A stretch of DNA of 64,000 nt from NCBI RefSeq assembly GCF_016743775.1, contig NZ_JAEQMY010000011.1, positions 62,001-126,000 of the forward strand, given 5' to 3'. The notes beneath the pieces are model-generated. The model was not told the origin of the DNA, ran no database searches, and saw only the letters and a list, made by a program, of their open reading frames with translations. Position 1 is the stretch's first letter; the number at the start of each line of letters is the position of its first letter. The position numbers were made by a program, and so were the translations under genes. Origin of the DNA: Microvirga aerilata (GTDB lineage Bacteria; Pseudomonadota; Alphaproteobacteria; Rhizobiales; Beijerinckiaceae). Shown here piece after piece: positions 61,743-64,000 of this stretch.

Positions 61743-63746
61743 ATGAGTCGCAACACCACCAACGACGTTCCGCCGGATATCCTGGAAAACGAGGAAGACG
61801 ATGAGGCTGTAGCCGTCGAGAGCGGCTCCGATGTCGAATTCGATCTGGAGGCCAATCCGGGTTCCGTGAAGCGCGGAACCGAGGTCATCCGGCGCTTCTG
61901 GACGACCCTGCCCAATGCGCCGGGCGTCTACCGCATGTTCGACGGCAAGGGCGACGTTCTCTATATCGGCAAGGCGAAAAGCCTGAAAAACCGCGTCGGC
62001 TCCTATGCGCGGGGGCAGGCGCATTCCAACCGCATTGCCCGGATGATCGGCGAAACCGCCTCGATGGAGTTCGTCACCACGGCCACGGAAACCGAGGCGC
62101 TGCTGCTCGAGGCCAACCTCATCAAGCAGCTCAAGCCCCGCTACAACGTGCTGATGCGGGACGACAAGTCGCTCCCCTACATCCTGCTGACCGCCGACCA
62201 CGAGGCCCCGCAGCTGGTGAAGCACCGCGGCGCCCGCAAGCGCAAGGGTGACTACTACGGCCCCTTCGCCAATGTCTGGGCCGTGAACCGCACGATCAAC
62301 GCCCTGCAGCGCGCGTTCCTGCTGCGCTCCTGCAACGACAGCTATTTCGAGAACCGGACGCGGCCCTGCCTGCTCTTCCAGATCAAGCGCTGCTCGGGCC
62401 CCTGCACCCATGAGATTTCGCACGAGGATTATGCGGGCCTCGTTTCCGAGGCGCGGGCCTTCCTTGCGGGCAAGTCGAACGCCGTGAAGCAGCGCATCAC
62501 GGAGGAGATGCAGAGGGCCTCCGAAGACCTCGAGTTCGAGCGCGCCGCGCGCTGCCGCGACCGCCTGGCTGCGCTCTCGGCGATCCAGGGCGTGCAGGGC
62601 ATCAACACCCAGTCTGTGGAAGAGGCCGACGTGTTCGCCCTCGACGAGCAGGCGGGGCAGTTCTGCGTGGAGGTGTTCTTCTTCCGCAACTGGCAGAACT
62701 GGGGCAACCGGGCCTACTTCCCGAAGGCCGACAAGTCCATGAGCCCGCAGGAGGTTCTGGGCTCCTTCATCGCCCAGTTCTATGACGACAAGCCGGCGCC
62801 GCGCCTGATCCTGCTCTCCCACGAGATCGAAGATGCCGACCTCATGGCGGCGGCGTTCTCCACCAGAACCGAGGCCAAGGTTGAGATCCATGCGCCCCAG
62901 CGGAGCGAGAGGCGCCAGCTCATCGATTACGTGCTCCGCAACGCCAAGGAGGCCCTGGGGCGGCGCCTGGCCGATACGGCCTCGCAGCAGAAGCTTCTCG
63001 TGTCCCTGGGCCAAGCCTTCGGGCTGCCGCGGGCGCCTCGCCGCGTCGAGGTCTACGACAACTCGCACATCATGGGCACCAACGCGGTGGGCGCCATGGT
63101 GGTGGCAGGCGCCAACGGCTTCATGAAGCAGCATTACCGCACCTTCAACATGAAGTCCGAGGATCTGAAGCCCGGCGACGATTACGGCATGATGCGTGAG
63201 ATGCTGCAGCGCCGCTTCGCCCGTCTGGTCAAGGAGGAGCCGAGAGCCTCGGACGGGGGGCAGGAGAGTGGCGAGGACGCTTTTCCCGCTTGGCCCGATC
63301 TCGTTCTGATCGATGGCGGCAAAGGGCAGCTCGAGGCGGCGCGGCAGGCCTTGGCGGATGTGGGCGTCAGCGAGGACGACGTGGCCCTGATCGGCATCGC
63401 CAAGGGCAGGGACCGGGATGCGGGGCGTGAGACCTTCTTCAAGCCGGGCCAGCCGCCGTTCAAGATGCCGCCGCGCGATCCGGCGCTCTATTTCGTCCAG
63501 CGCCTGCGCGACGAGGCTCACCGCTTCGCCATCGGGGCGCACCGGGCCAAGCGCAAGCGGGAGCTGGTGAAGAACCCCCTCGACGAGATCCCCGGCATCG
63601 GGCCGACCCGCAAGCGGGCGCTCCTGCATCATTTCGGAACCGTCAAGGCGATCCAGCGGGCCGCCCTGGAGGACCTGATGAAGGCGCCCGGGGTGAATGC
63701 CGCCACGGCCCGCGCGGTCCATGACTTCTTTCACGAGCGGGGGTAG
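61743..63746 (+). CDS. uvrC: UvrABC system protein C
   Basis: A 667-aa excinuclease subunit that makes both incisions in nucleotide excision repair. The GIY-YIG domain is [20 protein letters not shown]. The UvrB-binding UVR motif is [22 protein letters not shown], preceded by the Cys cluster [13 protein letters not shown]. The RNase H-like 5' nuclease has [22 protein letters not shown] and [15 protein letters not shown]. Two HhH motifs end the protein ([17 protein letters not shown]). A ~45-residue acidic N-terminal extension precedes the GIY-YIG domain. The ATG at 61743 lacks a clear ribosome site. Confidence 0.96.
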   Translation: MSRNTTNDVPPDILENEEDDEAVAVESGSDVEFDLEANPGSVKRGTEVIRRFWTTLPNAPGVYRMFDGKGDVLYIGKAKSLKNRVGSYARGQAHSNRIARMIGETASMEFVTTATETEALLLEANLIKQLKPRYNVLMRDDKSLPYILLTADHEAPQLVKHRGARKRKGDYYGPFANVWAVNRTINALQRAFLLRSCNDSYFENRTRPCLLFQIKRCSGPCTHEISHEDYAGLVSEARAFLAGKSNAVKQRITEEMQRASEDLEFERAARCRDRLAALSAIQGVQGINTQSVEEADVFALDEQAGQFCVEVFFFRNWQNWGNRAYFPKADKSMSPQEVLGSFIAQFYDDKPAPRLILLSHEIEDADLMAAAFSTRTEAKVEIHAPQRSERRQLIDYVLRNAKEALGRRLADTASQQKLLVSLGQAFGLPRAPRRVEVYDNSHIMGTNAVGAMVVAGANGFMKQHYRTFNMKSEDLKPGDDYGMMREMLQRRFARLVKEEPRASDGGQESGEDAFPAWPDLVLIDGGKGQLEAARQALADVGVSEDDVALIGIAKGRDRDAGRETFFKPGQPPFKMPPRDPALYFVQRLRDEAHRFAIGAHRAKRKRELVKNPLDEIPGIGPTRKRALLHHFGTVKAIQRAALEDLMKAPGVNAATARAVHDFFHERG

Positions 63747-63867
63747 GCATGTGCGGCTGCGCCGGTAAGGCTGTTCACATCCGCAGGGCTGGCGTCACAT
63801 TGCTGTGTCCTTCGAACGGCGAGGGTTGGCAATCGGTGTCTGTCCGATTGACGGATCAACCGTCGTC

Positions 63868-64000
63868 ATGCTTCCTGCGCTTGTGATGAAGACTGCTTCC
63901 CCCTTAGGCCGCTCGAAGGCCTTCAACCTTGCGAACCTGCTGACCTATGGTCGGCTCGTGGCGGTGCCAGCGGTTGTCGGCCTTCTGTTCTGGCCGGAGG
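63868..64000 (+). CDS. pgsA: CDP-diacylglycerol-glycerol-3-phosphate 3-phosphatidyltransferase, cut by window edge
   Basis: Only the first ~44 residues are present. FNLANLLTYGRLVAVPAVVGLLFW is the usual first helix of PgsA, which makes phosphatidylglycerol phosphate at the inner membrane. The catalytic CDP-alcohol motif lies beyond the edge. The start is either ATG at 63868 or 63886; neither has a good ribosome site. The uvrC-pgsA order is common in Hyphomicrobiales and is often followed by moaD-moaE. Confidence 0.85.
   Translation, partial: MLPALVMKTASPLGRSKAFNLANLLTYGRLVAVPAVVGLLFWPE

Noticed and set aside
60702..63734. 1010-codon open frame on the minus strand
   Set aside because: It lies antisense to uvrC and the end of the RTX gene, both with full family motifs. 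The translation is low-complexity Arg/His/Gly/Leu-rich, as expected of the mirror frame in GC-rich DNA.

Overview
The window is GC-rich, densely coded DNA from an alphaproteobacterium of the order Hyphomicrobiales (Rhizobiales). The gene content fits Methylobacteriaceae, perhaps a Microvirga-like strain, but that family-level assignment is inference. Supporting signs are the petABC genes divergent from trmL-hemF, the prs/rplY/pth/ychF cluster, uvrC followed by pgsA, an MbfA-type ferritin with an Irr-like operator, EcfG-like (GGAAC-N16-CGTT) promoters, and a family of REP-like intergenic palindromes. I see no rRNA, tRNA, CRISPR array, transposase or prophage gene. Most of it reads as stable chromosome.

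Layout. 1-6 kb: the start of an amino-acid ABC binding protein, gabD, a HAD phosphatase, glycerate 2-kinase, an orphan histidine kinase and a CsbD stress protein. 6-13.4 kb: a translationally coupled mrp-mobA-tusA-like operon, a stress flavoprotein, a secreted sorbosone-dehydrogenase-like protein with its cytochrome c, then pncB-pxpA-methyltransferase. 13.4-16.7 kb: REP-like repeats, a haloacetate-dehalogenase-like hydrolase, an M15 peptidase and a DUF4112/membrane protein pair. 16.7-21 kb: a polar amino-acid ABC transporter with two tandem binding proteins. 21-28 kb: FAH-family hydrolase, D-2-hydroxyacid dehydrogenase, an unusual DUF4142/glycine-zipper protein, a phosphoesterase, the membrane ferritin mbfA, Nudix and GNAT proteins. 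28-35 kb: a four-gene MoxR-DUF58-DUF4159-VWA operon. 35-39.5 kb: DUF1285-Nudix-DUF6111-CCA coupled operon, hemF and trmL. 39.8-45 kb: the cytochrome bc1 operon, a 2H phosphoesterase, and mtnP and apt. 45-50 kb: a double MaoC protein and a giant RTX protein with an N-terminal sugar-dehydrogenase propeller. 50-57.5 kb: endonuclease V, a polytopic membrane protein, a truncated haemoglobin, a 53-aa membrane protein, ychF-pth-rplY, a flavin reductase-like protein and prs. 57.6-64 kb: lipoprotein, benE, a second RTX protein, uvrC and the start of pgsA.

How the genes work together. Respiration and redox: cytochrome bc1, HemF haem synthesis and a cytochrome c beside a periplasmic sugar/aldehyde dehydrogenase. 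Cofactor and salvage: PncB (NAD), Prs (PRPP), MtnP plus Apt (MTA to adenine to AMP), MobA with a TusA-like sulfur carrier and an Fe-S carrier. Stress and iron: CsbD, DUF4142 and the PPOX-fold protein each carry an EcfG-like promoter, and mbfA carries an Irr-like operator.

The points most worth a second look are the mbfA operator nested in a larger palindrome that covers the ribosome binding site, a small membrane-protein gene whose start lies inside the ychF terminator hairpin, the DUF4142 domain split by a duplicated glycine zipper, the RTX-exported sugar-dehydrogenase propeller, an AT-rich operator-like palindrome at 56.4 kb, and the mosaic identity of the two binding proteins.
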